Assembly: GCA_905221605.1 (NCBI GenBank) | Contig: CAJNDS010002193.1 | Coordinates: 297,001 to 361,000 of the forward strand | From: Symbiodinium natans | Lineage: Eukaryota > Sar > Dinophyceae > Suessiales > Symbiodiniaceae | DNA: 64,000 bases | Reading direction: 5' to 3' | Shown here: positions 10,786 to 21,157 of the stretch, in pieces | Layout of the letters: each line of letters starts with the position of its first letter | Numbering within the stretch: position 1 is the first letter of the stretch | Translations under genes and position numbers: made by a program | Notes under the pieces: model-generated | Database searches by the model: none | What the model was told of the DNA's origin: nothing | The model's input: the letters and a program-made list of their open reading frames with translations, nothing else

Positions 10786-12311
10786 GTTTAGTTTTTTTTT
10801 TTTTTTGCGGGGTTTAGGGTATCGTGTTTAGGTATTTTATTGGTTTCGTAGGCTTTGTAGGCCTTGTAGGGTTTTGCAGGGTTTGTAGGGTTTTGTTTGT
10901 TTCGGGGTTTGAGGGTTTTGGGGCTTGCAGGTTTTAAGGTCAGGTTGTTACCCCTCTTAGTAGCAACTAGGCAACAGTAGCACTGGAGCCCCTCATTACC
11001 CATCCCTAGCATAATTCTGAACGTAACGGAAGGGGGCCACAGACGAACTAAAAACCTTAAACCCTAAACCCCAGACCCTCAACCCTACACCGGAACTCTA
11101 AACCTTGTCCCCCTTGTCACTACCCCCCCCCCCCCCCCTTAAGCTTATTATCCCTAAGTAGCCTTAAAAATTGAGGGGAAACCCAGGGGGGGGGTGTAGT
11201 ATTGAGCCCCTAAACCCTAAACCCGAAACCCTAAACACAGGGTTTTGAGGGGGCGTTAGATCTGTCGGGTCGGCTCGGAACCAGTCCTGGGCCAGAGGTC
11301 ACCACGTAAAAAGACTCATGACAGTTGCGGTGTCCTGTTGGCCACTGAGCGGAGGCAACGCACAGATGAAGCACGAGGTATGCATGAATGGGCAGCTACT
11401 GTGTGCGAGCGGTTACTGACGCTCAGTGAGCACGTGCTGTTCGAGCTAGACTCCTACGGGCTAAAGCAACGCTCTTGTGCTCCGTGAGCGGGGCAGACGT
11501 CTGCTGATGGACCAGTTCAAGAGGTGCATGCACACGTTTTGGCTGCCAGACCATGTCCGGATGTATCTGATCTCTGGTTGAGTCGCAGCCCCAAAGCCCC
11601 AAATCCCCAAACACGCTAATATAAGGGTCGGGAAAAACTACTAATGTATTCCCTTGTGGTTTCCTTTGTAATGCGAATAGTATCCAACAGTGTTCCCTTG
11701 TGGTTCCTTTCGAATTATAGTATAAGTACCCCCCAAAAAACACTTAAAAAAAAAAAAAAACTATTCTAATTATTCAGGCCCCTATACGAAGCCTTAAGCC
11801 CCAAAACATGGGTTACGTATTCTACCCTATAATCTACTATTTGCTTAAGAACACCCCCCTTCCCCCCCCCCCCAATCAAAAATAAACAAAAAACAAACAA
11901 CAAAAAACATAGTCTTCCTGGTAACTGGTAATGGCATTGTGGGGATTCGTTGTCTTTGCTTGTTGAGGGTTCTTAAGCAGATAGTAGTAATCCCCTACAG
12001 GGCTCTTATAGGGTTTGATACTGGAGCGCAGTCTCGCGCGCGTTTTCCGGTGAAGGGGACAGAGCCAGACTAGAACTCCTCACAACCCTGGGTTTAGGGT
12101 TTAGGGTTTGGGTTTGGTGTTTAGGTTTAGGGGGGGCTACTGACCCAAGCAACCCTAAAACTCTCGAAGCACCCAAAACCCCTAGAAGCGCCTATGGGTA
12201 TTTCACCCCTCCCCCCGCTAAACCCTAGACCCCTACTGTAATCCATTTAACGCAACGACCAAACCCCTAAACCCTTAAACCCTAAACCCTAAACCCCTAA
12301 ACCCTTCAATC
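10786..12311. other. Spacer with family B element and unique sequence
   Basis: T-run and G/T-rich repeat (10790-10930), diverged CCCTAAA repeats, a unique stretch at 11230-11600 with short frames on both strands, an A run (11745-11759), and a family B palindrome (11826-11991). No gene recognised. Confidence 0.45.
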
Positions 12312-12394
12312 ATGGCGGAGAGGGCAGTGACTCCGGAGCTGCAGGGATCGCGCGCGGGCCATGTTCAGCCCGTCCTGGTCGGCAGAGGCTGTGG
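12312..12394 (+). CDS. Candidate exon, possibly an N-terminal exon
   Basis: An ATG lies 11 bp after CCCTAAA repeats, with no AG acceptor between, and opens a 27-codon frame (MAERAVTPELQGSRAGHVQ and on) to the donor TGTGG|GTTTGTAAGG. It could be a first exon; internal acceptors within it are also possible. A long CT microsatellite follows at 12511-12537. Confidence 0.35.
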
Positions 12395-12506
12395 GTTTGT
12401 AAGGTTTCTAAACTTCATATGGTTTCGAGTTTGGGGGGTTAGTGGTTTAATGTTTTGTTTGTTTTGGGGGGGTGGGGGTGGGAGGGAGCGGGAGTCTCCC
12501 TGGCTT

Positions 12507-12541
<35 letters not shown>

Positions 12542-12640
12542 CTTCTCTGGCTGCATTGACAGGAACGACAAATAGACAACGATACCATTGCCAGCGTTTG
12601 TCCTACGAAAAATAGGAGTGGACACGCAGACGACTCCCAG

Positions 12641-12695
12641 ACCCTGAAATCCATGGCCGCGTCCTTCAGTCGAACTGACCTTAGCTCATTCTGGG
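12641..12695 (+). CDS. Candidate exon, unknown protein
   Basis: Acceptor GACTCCCAG, donor TGG G|GTTTCTG. Reads TLKSMAASFSRTDLSSFW. It lies just upstream of repeats rather than between heptamer arrays, so support is weaker. Confidence 0.3.
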
Positions 12696-13113
12696 GTTTC
12701 TGAAATTATAGGGGAATTATGGGGGGTCCTTCTTTGAGGGGATCCTACTATTTGGGGGATCTATATTGGGGGGGGGGGGGGTCCCCTATTTTCGTAAAGT
12801 CCCATTTGGGCCTGACATTGAGTGAGAGGTACTTCGAGCTCGAAGCCTTCCACCCATGTTGAGAGTAGGAGTTTCCTACTAATTGCTTAAGAATCGCGGG
12901 AAAATTAGCACATTTTCCTTATAAAGGCTAACATAGGGATTGTGTTTTTAAACTTCCTTTGGGGTTCTTAAGCAAGTAGGAGTTTCTTGCTTGGGGGGTT
13001 TCCCAAAGTTGGGTACCTTGGGATGTTCCCCCCGTATGCTAAAGTCCTTAATCGGGATCTAAGGGAACATCCCAAACGGTACTCTTTTTTGGGGGGGGGG
13101 GGGGGGGGGGGGT

Positions 13114-13145
<32 letters not shown>

Positions 13146-13709
13146 CTTTATTTTTTTGGGGGGGGGGGGGGGGGGGTGAGGGGGGGAATGCCTATTTGTG
13201 GCTTCGGACCTTGGGGTTGAGGGTTTGGGTTTTAGGTGGCCCCCTATAGCAATGTACTATAATCACCACCCCCCAAAACCCTGTTCTCATGATTTAGGCC
13301 CCTATCGTAGCTCTAACCCTAAACCCGAAACTTTTTAAGGAATAAACTAAACCCTAAACCGAAACCCTAAAACCTATTCTCGGCCCCTAACGCCCTTCGC
13401 CCCTGAACCCCAGAAGTCGAAGGCTTGGTTTCGGGCCTCGGGGTTCAGGGGGCCCCGAAACCTCAACATTTGCCGCCCCCTTAGAGCCCTCAAAACCCCA
13501 AGCACCCTAAAAACCCCGCAAACACTCAACATCCCTAAACATCCCAACTGTAAACCCTAAACCCTCAACCCCCAAACCACCTAAACCCCCTAAACCCGAA
13601 ACCCTAAATCCCAAACCCTAAACCCTAAACTCCAAACCCTAAACCCTAAACGCTAAACCTTAAAACCCCTAAACCCCAAACCCTAAAGCCTAAACCCCCA
13701 AGCGCCCAG
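12696..13709. other. Spacer with G runs and palindromic elements
   Basis: Family B (12869-12984) and family A (13017-13073) elements lie next to each other, followed by about 90 bp dominated by G runs (13087-13175) and by diverged CCCTAAA repeats (13360-13700). No gene. Confidence 0.6.
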
Positions 13710-13789
13710 GCTCATGGTCCCCAGCTCCGCTTCAGCAGAGCGCTCGGACGATGAGGACGAGCAGCTCGGCGGCGGAGCTATTTACAGAG
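13710..13789 (+). CDS. Candidate exon, acidic/serine segment
   Basis: Acceptor CGCCCAG after CCCTAAA repeats, donor AGAG|GTGTTAAAG before a TTTAGGG array. The open frame (LMVPSSASAERSDDEDEQLG and on) has a Ser/Asp/Glu cluster like those encoded at 19.3-21.2 kb, which hints that it belongs to the same protein. One internal GC could also be the donor. Confidence 0.45.
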
Positions 13790-14917
13790 GTGTTAAAGGC
13801 TCTTTAGGGTTTAGGGTTTAGGGTTTAGGGTTTAGGGTTTAGGGTTTAGGGTTTAGGGTTTAGGCAGTTTAGGATTAAGGCAGTTTAGGCAGTTTAGGGT
13901 TTGGGGTTTAGGGTTTAGGTGAATCCCTACGTCGTCATGGCTCGGGGAGGGAACTTCGTAAGTAGGGTTTAGGGTTTGTATGGTTCAAGGTTATCTATAG
14001 GGTTTCAGGGTTTTAGGTCTTATTGGGGTTCTTCGGGCCTGTTGTTTATGGCTTTTAGGGCTTTAGGGTTCTGCAAGCAGTTTAGGGCGTTTTACGGTTC
14101 ACAGGGCTTCTCACAGCTTATAGGACTTTAGGGTTTACAGGGTTTCGGGATTAAAAGGGTTTCTGGTTGCGGCTTTACGTAGTCATTAGGGTGTGCGGTT
14201 TAGGATTTAGGGTTTATCGGGTTTAAAGGGCTTAGGGCTTCAGGTATTGTCAGCTCTCCGGATATCTAGGTCCTTTGTTCAGTTCTGGTGGTAAAACATC
14301 GGATCCCTAAGGCCGACGCGTTAAACCCTATACAGCCCTCAGCAAAAGGGAAGAATCATCCTAAGGCCCTTTGCCCTACTTTCTAAGTTCCTAAACCCTA
14401 GACCCTAAACCCTGCGGCGAAACGCAAATCCGCTTTGTAGCGACTATAGGGTTGTCAAAACCTCAGCCTCAAACGCGTCCCGCAGCTGTCAGAGCTTCAG
14501 GGGTGGTTTGGTTTACGGTTTAGGGTTTAGGGCTTAGGGCTTAGGGCTTAGGGCTTAGAGCTTAGGGCTTAGGGCTTGGGTTTAGGGTTTTGGGTTTTGG
14601 GTTTTGGGTTTTGGGTTTTGGGTTTTGGGTTTTGGGTTTTGGGTTTTGGGTTTTAGGGGCCTTTGCTCAGACAGTAGAGGGTTTTGGGCTTCATGAATGA
14701 GATGGCACGGCTCAGGGGTTAGGATCCTTTCTCTTTGAAAAGTTCCCGTAAACCCCCCTAATTAAGCCCGTACAAGCAAAAGGAACCTCAAAGCCCCTGA
14801 GCCGTTTAAACCCCGAAACCTAAACCCTAAACCCTAAACCCTAAACCCTAAACCCTAAACTTCCCTAAACCCTAAACCCTAAACCCTAAACCCTAAACCC
14901 TAAACCCTGAGCCCCAG
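13790..14917. other. Spacer with several variant repeat arrays
   Basis: TTTAGGG (13804-13864), G/T-rich degenerate repeat, GGGCTTA heptamers (14525-14578), GGGTTTT(G) octamers (14578-14655) and CCCTAAA (14820-14905). A possible 39-bp exon at 13919-13957 (VNPYVVMARGGNF) is followed by a strong donor, GTAAGTAG. Unconfirmed. Confidence 0.45.
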
Positions 14918-14967
14918 ACTGTTCGAGGCATCCATCCAGGGCCACAGAACGCAGCAGGACATGCAGC
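14918..14967 (+). CDS. Candidate exon, unknown protein
   Basis: Acceptor GCCCCAG. Open frame LFEASIQGHRTQQDMQ. There is no GT donor: a GA donor (CAGC|GAACCC) would put it in phase with the exon at 15153, where C plus AA makes a Gln codon. Such donors are supported elsewhere in the window. Confidence 0.4.
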
Positions 14968-15152
14968 GAACCCTAAACCCTAAACCCTAAGCCCTAAGCC
15001 CTAAACCCTAAACCCTCAACATCCCTCAACCCTATCCCTGCCCCCCCCCCCCTCTTCACTTTGTTGAGGCTTGAATCTTAGTTTAGAGTTTAGTGCTTAA
15101 TTTGGGTTTAGGGTTAGGGATAGGTTCCTCTCAAGACCCCCGGGAAGCCCAG

Positions 15153-15198
15153 AATGGATGCCCTTTAAGCTTTCCGACCTTGTTTCTGTGTGGGCTGG
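15153..15198 (+). CDS. Candidate exon, unknown protein
   Basis: Acceptor AAGCCCAG, strong donor GG|GTAAATAA. Reads WMPFKLSDLVSVWA, hydrophobic and protein-like. It joins in phase to the segment at 14918. No domain identified. Confidence 0.45.
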
Positions 15199-15630
15199 GT
15201 AAATAAATTCGCATGTTCGAGCTTTTGCAAGACGACCCACACCCTAAACCCTAAACCCCAACCCTAAACCCTAAACCCTGAATCTGAAGGATTACGTGTG
15301 GGGTTTCCCAAACCCAGGGCGGCTCTTGTAAGGGAGATTTCGTCACTTGTGGGGCTATGCACTACGCCGTAAGCCACGGAAACCCTGAAACCCCGAACCT
15401 CTAAAAGCTCTAAGCCCAAATTGGGGCGAGCATTCGGGTACCTGTTTTGTGGGTCCTTGTACAGGGGATCTTTCTATATTGGTGTGTATGACAGGGTCCC
15501 CCCCCCCCCCAAGAAAAGAAATTACGAATATTCTTCCCGGTAGTAATGTAGGGATTGTTGTATTTTTGTTCATCATATGTATACAAATATAAATATAAAT
15601 AAATAAGTAAATGAATAAATAAATAAATAT

Positions 15631-15678
<48 letters not shown>

Positions 15679-16452
15679 TTGGGGGGGTTAAGCAAATAGT
15701 AGTAAAAGGTGCATCGTCCATAGACTAACAAAGATGACGGTGGCGTTGGGAATGTGATCCCAGCTGTATGCTTCCTCTCCTGTGGTGCCAGGGGTAAATG
15801 GAGAAGTAAGTAAGTCATCAGCGTTCTCGGGTTTAGGGTTTAGGGTTTAGGGTTTAGGGTTTAGGGTTTAGGGTTCCAGGGCTGAATGTTTCTCCTTAGA
15901 GGAAGGCATGTTACCAGGGAAGTTAACCCGATCTTCGTCCTCAACCTGGTGTCCAGAGGATGCGGAGCTATTGGAGGGCATTCGCTACATCAACCCACCT
16001 GCCCCGGAATGCGACGCCAAGAAGGAACAGACCTACTGGATCCTCACATGCGCGCCGACTGCGGTTCACCAATTGCCGGCTGGCCCGAGAGGAAGGTCCG
16101 GAGCATGGCACAGAAACAAGTCGCATGGACGAGAACCAGTCATGTGGCCGAGGACATGGGCGTCCGTAGGCTGCTAAGCCCGAGAAGAAGGATGCAGCCT
16201 AGGGCAACGCGGATGACGTAAGCCCAACTTGGTGTTTCATAATACACAAGCCCAGGGTAGTGTTTTTCAGACTGCCATTGGTAAGCGAGGATCAGTTTCC
16301 TGGAAGGCCTTTCATGGTTTAGGGTTTAATGTCTGGGGTTGATTGAGGATCTTAGCAGCCCTATCAACCCCAAACCCCAATCCCGACAAGGTTTAGGGTT
16401 TCGGGTTTAGGGTTTAGGGTTTAGCCCTGAACGTTGGGTCGTTCGCCTGCAG
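15199..16452. other. Spacer with AT microsatellite, family B end and unique island
   Basis: CCCTAAA (15240-15285), C run (15499-15510), A/T microsatellite (15585-15675), the right half of a family B element ending at 15703, a short TTTAGGG array (15831-15872), and a unique island at 15880-16300. Confidence 0.5.
15880..16230 (+). other. Unique island with overlapping open frames
   Basis: Three + frames are open for 69-111 codons. The one from 15908 reads like ordinary protein over its first half (CPEDAELLEGIRYINPPAPE and on) before becoming Arg/Trp-rich, and another frame looks better near the end, which suggests a frame-shifted fragment. No family recognised. It sits between TTTAGGG repeats. 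Confidence 0.3.
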
Positions 16453-16511
16453 CCCGACACAGACCGCGCAGGAAGCCTTCCTACAATACATGGGAGGCAT
16501 TGGCTTTACGG
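16453..16511 (+). CDS. Candidate exon, unknown protein
   Basis: Acceptor CGCCTGCAG; donor ACGG|GTTGCGGG or an earlier ATTG|GCTTTACG. Reads PTQTAQEAFLQYMGGIGFT. Here the flanking heptamers are reversed relative to most exons (TTTAGGG upstream, CCCTAAA downstream). Confidence 0.35.
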
Positions 16512-16559
16512 GTTGCGGGCTTGTAGGTTAGGGCTACCCTAAACCCGAAACCCTAAACC

Positions 16560-16785
16560 CAAACCTTAAGCCCTAAACCCCAAACGCCCTAAACCCTAAA
16601 CACCCCAAACCCCAAACCCCAAACCCTAAACCCTAAACCCTAAACCCTAAACCCCAAACCCTAAACCCTAAACCTTTAACCCTTAACCCTAAACCCTAAA
16701 CCCCAAACCCTAAACCCTAAACCCTAAACCCTAAACCCTAAACCCTAAACCCCAAACCCTAAACCCTAAACCCTAAACCCTAAAG
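16560..16785 (-). repeat. CCCTAAA array with CCCCAAA variants
   Basis: About 30 heptamers, mixing CCCTAAA with CCCCAAA. Confidence 0.9.
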
Positions 16786-17004
16786 GGTTCGTGGAGTCGG
16801 CGTGCCCCTCGAGCCGAAGCTGAACACACCCAGAGCCGAAGCCCCCAAAGAAGCCTGAGTCCTCAGCACTAGGAGGCTTAGGGGGTTTGGGGGTGTAAGG
16901 CTTAGGGTTTGGGGTTTAGGGTTTAGGGTTTAGGGTTAGGGTTTAGGGTTCAGGGTTTAGGGTTCAGGGTTTAGGGTGTAGGGTTTACAATTTCGCGGTT
17001 CCAG

Positions 17005-17042
17005 CTTCCCCTGAAGGCCCGAGCCCGAAACTGCTCTCCAGG
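17005..17042 (+). CDS. Candidate mini-exon, unknown protein
   Basis: Acceptor GCGGTTCCAG, strong donor CCAGG|GTGAGC. Twelve codons, LPLKARARNCSP. Too short for any domain call. Confidence 0.35.
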
Positions 17043-17074
17043 GTGAGCTCTCCTGACGTTTTTGCCCAAGAATC

Positions 17075-17231
17075 CGGGATGTTCCCCCAACCCTAAACCC
17101 TAAACCCCAAACCCTAAACCCTAAGCCCCTAACAGTCTTTAATCGGGGTTATAATGGGTTTAGGGTTTAGGGCTTAGGGTTACGATAATCCCGAATAAGG
17201 AGTGTTAGTATAAGGGGGAGCATCCCAACTT
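17075..17231. mobile_element. Palindromic family A element split by heptamer repeats
   Basis: The left terminus (GGGATGTTCCCCC) is followed by a CCCTAAA run, then the rest of the left arm (CTAACAGTCTTTAATCGGG), then a TTTAGGG run near the centre, then the right arm ending AGTATAAGGGGGAGCATCCCA. Telomere-type repeats thus interrupt a known palindrome at two points. Confidence 0.65.
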
Positions 17232-17434
17232 ATGCCCAAGAATCCATCCCTCAAGCCAGGACAACCCTTAGCCCCCCTCCCCCCGAATGCCCTAAACTTC
17301 AACCTCTGTAAATCGGGGCTTCAGGATTTAGGCTCAGGGTTTTTGGGGCTTTAGGGTCTTGAGGTGTTGAAAATTCAATTTTATGTTCTAATGTTTGCGG
17401 GTTTTTAGGGGTAGCTTGGGTTTGATTTCTACAG

Positions 17435-17487
17435 GCCAGAGCTCCACCCAACCCGACTCCACCCAAGCCACCCGTCTGCTTCTGGAG
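17435..17487 (+). CDS. Candidate exon, unknown protein
   Basis: Acceptor GATTTCTACAG with a pyrimidine-rich lead, donor GAG|GTGAGG; both are close to textbook. Reads QSSTQPDSTQATRLLLE. Confidence 0.45.
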
Positions 17488-17905
17488 GTGAGGGGCAAGT
17501 CGCAGGGCTCACCGGTCGATGCAGCAGAGGAGAGCCCCCCCCAAAAAAAATTTAAACCCTAAACCCTAAACCCCAAACCCTAAACCCTAAACCCTAAACC
17601 CCAAACCCCAAACCCTAAACCCCAAACCCTCCCAACAGGCGTGGAGATGCCATGAAATAACTCTTATGACTTGACTTCGCGCAATTGGAGGGACCGGGAG
17701 CGCAGGGGCTCTATGCCAAGCAACGTTCAGGGTCTAGGGTTTAAGGTTTGGGGTTTGGGGTCTAGGGTTTAAGTGCGGGACGGAGAGGGGGCGGCGCCAT
17801 TGGGCATTCGAATCCAGGGACAGATTCCCAAGCCCCAAACGTTAAACCCTAAACCCTAAGCCCTAAACCCCAAACCCTAAACCCTGAGCCCTAAACCCTC
17901 ATCAG

Positions 17906-17956
17906 CCAGAACCACCCACAGCTCCCGAAGCCTCTGCACTCCAAAGGCTTACAAGG
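17906..17956 (+). CDS. Candidate exon, unknown protein
   Basis: Acceptor CCCTCATCAG, donor AAGG|GTTTAGGG. Reads RTTHSSRSLCTPKAYK, starting with two bases of a split codon and ending with one, so it joins in phase to 18187 in one of that segment's frames. CCCTAAA upstream and TTTAGGG downstream. Confidence 0.4.
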
Positions 17957-18186
17957 GTTTAGGGTTAGGGTTCAGGGTTTAGGGTTTAGGGCCCTAACAA
18001 CTCTCAAGACCCAGCATCAGCCTGAGCCAACACAAGTATTGGTTCACTTGGAAACCTTACAAGGGTGTAAGGTTTCGGGGTTTGGGTTTACGGTTCATGT
18101 AGGCCAAATCTCCCCCCCGCCCCCCCGCCCCCCCGCCCCCCCGCCGCCCCCCCCCCCCCCCCCCCCTGGGGCATGCCCACTTGCAG

Positions 18187-18258
18187 GCTCAGGAAGCTCG
18201 CATGTATGTCATCAACTCTCAGCCAACTGCCTGGGCTATCCTGATGAACACTTGTTCT
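18187..18258 (+). CDS. Candidate exon, frame uncertain
   Basis: Acceptor CCACTTGCAG, donor TTCT|GTGAAC. Two frames are open: AQEARMYVINSQPTAWAILM and on, or SGSSHVCHQLSANCLGYPD and on. The second is in phase with both neighbours (17906 and 18369), the first looks more natural. A run of C precedes it (18110-18166). Confidence 0.4.
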
Positions 18259-18368
18259 GTGAACAACCCTAAGCCCTGAACCCTGAACCCTAAACCCTAA
18301 ACCCCAAACCCTAAACCCTAAACCCTAAACCCCAAACCCTAAACCCTAAACCCCCCTACTTCCCACAG

Positions 18369-18441
18369 CCTTTCGGACAACTCAGGACGAGGCGCTCATG
18401 ACTCACACCGCCACCGAAGCGCGTCGAAACTTCGACAAGAG
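18369..18441 (+). CDS. Candidate exon of the EF-hand gene, N-terminal part
   Basis: Acceptor TTCCCACAG. Reads FRTTQDEALMTHTATEARR and on. A GC donor at 18442 (AAGAG|GCCCG) gives a phase that fits the next exon at 19264 exactly (AG plus G makes Arg). A GTAAGG donor at 18465 is the alternative and would break that phase. Confidence 0.5.
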
Positions 18442-18607
18442 GCCCGGGGGCCTAAGGTTCCGATGTAAGGTCATCGGGTTTGGGGTTTAGGATTTAGGGT
18501 TTAGGGTTTAGGGTATGGGGTTTAGGTTTTAGGGTTTGGGGTTTGGGGTTTAGGGTTTGGTGTTTGGGGTTTGGGGTTTTAGGCCCCGAACACCCTTCTA
18601 AGGTCAT

Positions 18608-18692
18608 ACTTGGAAGCTTTGTTTTGACTTATACTTTCCATAACCCGACTTACTAACCCTTCTTACTACGTCAAAAGGGCTTCCAAGTAGGG
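18608..18692. mobile_element. Palindromic family C element
   Basis: Ends read CTTGGAAGC...TTGACTTA and the inverse CGTCAAAAGGGCTTCCAAG around a short core. Related copies at 1992-2150, 39313-39405 and 46987-47105. No coding capacity. Confidence 0.6.
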
Positions 18693-18887
18693 TTTGGGGT
18701 TTAGGGTTTGGGGTTCAGGGTCCTGGAAGTTATCGACGTCTAAGGCGCATTTAGGATTCAGGGTTCAGGACGTCTGAGAGCCTGTCGAGGCCACAGAGCT
18801 TGTGTGCCTCCCTCAAACCTGAACCCTGTTGAGTCCTGGCCTTGTAAGCCCTACCGCACCACAACCCATGCCCCCGCGAGTCCTACT

Positions 18888-18984
18888 TGGACCCTATTTA
18901 CCAATTTTAAGGGTTAACCCAGGGTTATACCTACTAAATATAGGGGTACTTACTACTGATGTGTAGGTAAACAGGGTCCCGGGT
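18888..18984. mobile_element. Palindromic family D element
   Basis: Begins near ACTTGGACCCTATTTACC and ends GTAAACAGGGTCCCGGGT, with CCTACTAAATA and a GGGGTACTTACTACT core. Related copies at 20217-20262 (partial), 26334-26388 (partial), 53693-53785 and 61406-61605. Confidence 0.6.
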
Positions 18985-19124
18985 GCAGCCTAGATGCTAA
19001 GGCTTTCGAAACTGATCTCCGGAAGCCTTATATAGCGCCTGTGCCAGAGCCCAAACCCAAAACCCCAAAACTCCAAAACCCCAAACCCGAAACCCTAAGC
19101 CCTAAACCCCAAACCCAAGACCCT

Positions 19125-19164
19125 AAACCCTAAACCCTAAACCCTAAACCCTAAACCCTAAACC

Positions 19165-19203
<39 letters not shown>

Positions 19204-19255
19204 ACCCTAAACCCTAAACCCTAAACCCTAAACCCTAAACCCTAAACCCTAAACC
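19125..19255 (-). repeat. CCCTAAA array with a CCCTCAA block
   Basis: CCCTAAA units flank a homogeneous block of CCCTCAA units (about 19166-19205), then CCCTAAA resumes up to the acceptor of the exon at 19264. Confidence 0.9.
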
Positions 19256-19263
19256 GACCCGAG

Positions 19264-19306
19264 GCGCTCCATGTACTACCACACTTTGGAGCTCAGTGAG
19301 GATGAG
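19264..19306 (+). CDS. Exon of the EF-hand gene: acidic segment
   Basis: Reads (R)RSMYYHTLELSEDE. The acceptor is GACCCGAG, after CCCTAAA repeats. A GC donor after GATGAG (GAG|GCGCCG) leaves phase 0, so it joins to the acidic exon at 19964. The GT at 19321 (GGAG|GTTTTAGGG) is possible too but would not fit the next acidic frame. Confidence 0.5.
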
Positions 19307-19322
19307 GCGCCGGATTGGAGGT

Positions 19323-19470
19323 TTTAGGGTCTAGGTCTAGGGTCTAGGGTCTAGGGTCTAGGGTCTAGGGTCTAGGGTCTAGGGTCTAGGGTTTAGGGTT
19401 TAGGGTTTAGGGTTTAGGGTTTAGGGTTTAGGGTTTAGGGTTTAGGGTTTAGGGTTTAGGGTTTAGGGTT
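19323..19470 (+). repeat. GGGTCTA array passing into TTTAGGG array
   Basis: About nine GGGTCTA units followed by about eleven GGGTTTA units, an abrupt change of variant within a single array. Confidence 0.92.
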
Positions 19471-19734
19471 TCGGGGTGCTCTAGGGCAGTGTTTAGGACT
19501 TTGGTGGCTTCAGTCGCTTGGGGGCTTTAGGGGGTTTAGTCACTGTCGGGTTGGTTTAAGGGCTTCTTGCGTCTTGTCTAAGGTGTTTCGGGGGCTCAAG
19601 GGTTCTCAGGTGAGGCCGGTTTAGGGCGTAGGGTTTAGGGTTTAGGGTGTGGGGTGTAGGGTTTAGGGTTGCGGGTTTGAACCCCCGCACCCCTACCCCC
19701 CACACCCCTACTCGCAGTATTCTTGCCCTAGGTA

Positions 19735-19830
19735 GGACACGGGGGGCCCTGAAAAGGGAGCCCTTCCGAATTTGTCAAACAGGGACCTTATTCAGAGGGT
19801 CTCTTTCCCCAAGGGCCCCTCTATTCCTAT
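19735..19830. mobile_element. Dispersed element, family H
   Basis: Shares long stretches with 23005-23110, for example CAGGGACCTTATTCAGAGGG and a CCCCAAGGGCCCC-like end, beginning with TAGGTAGGA. Not coding. Confidence 0.55.
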
Positions 19831-19963
19831 CACCAATAAGGAGAGAACAAAGCCTACCATTTCATAAGCCCCGCCATAAGGCCCCACGAGCCCTCATAAG
19901 GCCCCGTAATGCCCTTATAAGCCCCGCCGCCCCCTTCTAAGTCCCCGAAACCCTACTTGCCAG

Positions 19964-19993
19964 GAGGAGGAGTCGGATGAATCGAGCTCAGAG
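19964..19993 (+). CDS. Exon of the EF-hand gene: acidic/serine segment
   Basis: Acceptor CTTGCCAG, donor GAG|GTGCGGG. Ten codons, EEESDESSSE. The frame continues open to a second possible donor at 20015. Phase 0 at both ends fits neighbours 19264 and 21011. Confidence 0.55.
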
Positions 19994-20435
19994 GTGCGGG
20001 AAGAGGGGACTAGGGTTCTAAGGTTCAGGGTTCTAAGGTTCAGGGTTTAAGGGTTCAGGATTTAGGGTTTAGGGTTTAGGGTTCTAAAAAGTGTCGACCG
20101 AAGCGCTTTGACCAAGTCTTGACGGAGCTTTCGGTTGGGATGCTGCAGGGCAGAGCGGGCTCAGAGAGAGAGAGAGAGAGATAGAGAGCCGGGAGCTCTC
20201 GACTCCTGGAACCCCACCTGGGACCCTAGTTACCCACAGTTTAGTAGTCAGTACCCCTTATTTAGTAGGGTTTAGGGCTTAGGGCTTAGGGCTTAGGGTT
20301 TAGGGTTTAGGGCTTAGGGTTTAGGGTTTAGGGTTTAGGGTTTAGGGTTTAGGGTTTAGCCCTCTTTTGGCAGCGCAGTGCTTGTTGTCGGCTCAAGGTT
20401 CCCTTCTCAAGTCACCAACCCCCAACAGGGCAGCC

Positions 20436-20820
20436 TAATAATAATAATAATAATAATAATAATGATAATAATAATAATAACAAAAGCTAACAAATAATAA
20501 TTATAATAGTAATAATAATAACAAGAATAATAATAATAACAATAATAATAATAACGAATGCTAACAAATGCTAAAAATGATAATAATCATAATAATAGTA
20601 CTAATAAAAATAATGAATGCTAACAAATAATAATAATAATCATAATCATAATAATAATAACAAGAATAATAATAATAATAACAAACAATAACAAATAACA
20701 ACAAATGACAATAAAAATAATAATAACAACTAATAATAACAAATAATAACAAACAATAATATTCACAATAATAATAATAAGAACAATAATAATGGTCACA
20801 ATAATAACCTGCTTATTTAC
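20436..20820. repeat. AAT/ATA trinucleotide region
   Basis: About 385 bp of AATAAT/AACAAT-type microsatellite with imperfect higher-order copies including GAATGCTAACAAAT at 20555, 20570 and 20613. The hydrophobic Tyr/Ile-rich open frames on the - strand are artefacts. Confidence 0.9.
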
Positions 20821-21010
20821 ATAGTCATTTTTGTTTTTTGTTGTAAATGTTGGTGCGAGTATCGTACCTATACGTATCATCTTGTAAAAGGGTTGCTGCG
20901 CTACCAAGCCCTGAGCCCTAACCCCTAAACCCTAAGCCCTAAATCCTAAAACCTAAACTATATAAACCCTAAACCCTAAACCCTAAACCCTACCTGAACT
21001 ACGCCGCCAG

Positions 21011-21075
21011 GAGGAAGAGAGTAGCAGCGACGATGGGGCCGAGCATGACGAGGCCTGCACCCGAAGCCCCAAACT
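21011..21075 (+). CDS. Exon of the EF-hand gene: acidic/serine segment
   Basis: Acceptor GCCGCCAG after CCCTAAA repeats. Reads EEESSSDDGAEHDEACTR and on. A donor CT|GTGCATGG keeps phase with the exon at 21158 (CT plus G makes Leu); ATG|GTTTAGGG at 21083 is the alternative. Confidence 0.55.
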
Positions 21076-21157
21076 GTGCATGGTTTAGGGTTTAGGGTTT
21101 AGGGTGACTTCCAAACTCCAAACAATCACCCTTCTCTGCCATGCCCCTCTGGGCCAG

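Noticed and set aside
15355-15818. Overlapping Tyr/Ile-rich frames on the - strand
   Set aside because: Created by the TATA microsatellite; no conserved domain or splice context.
20561-20907. Hydrophobic Tyr/Ile frames resembling membrane segments
   Set aside because: Direct translation of AAT/ATA microsatellite.
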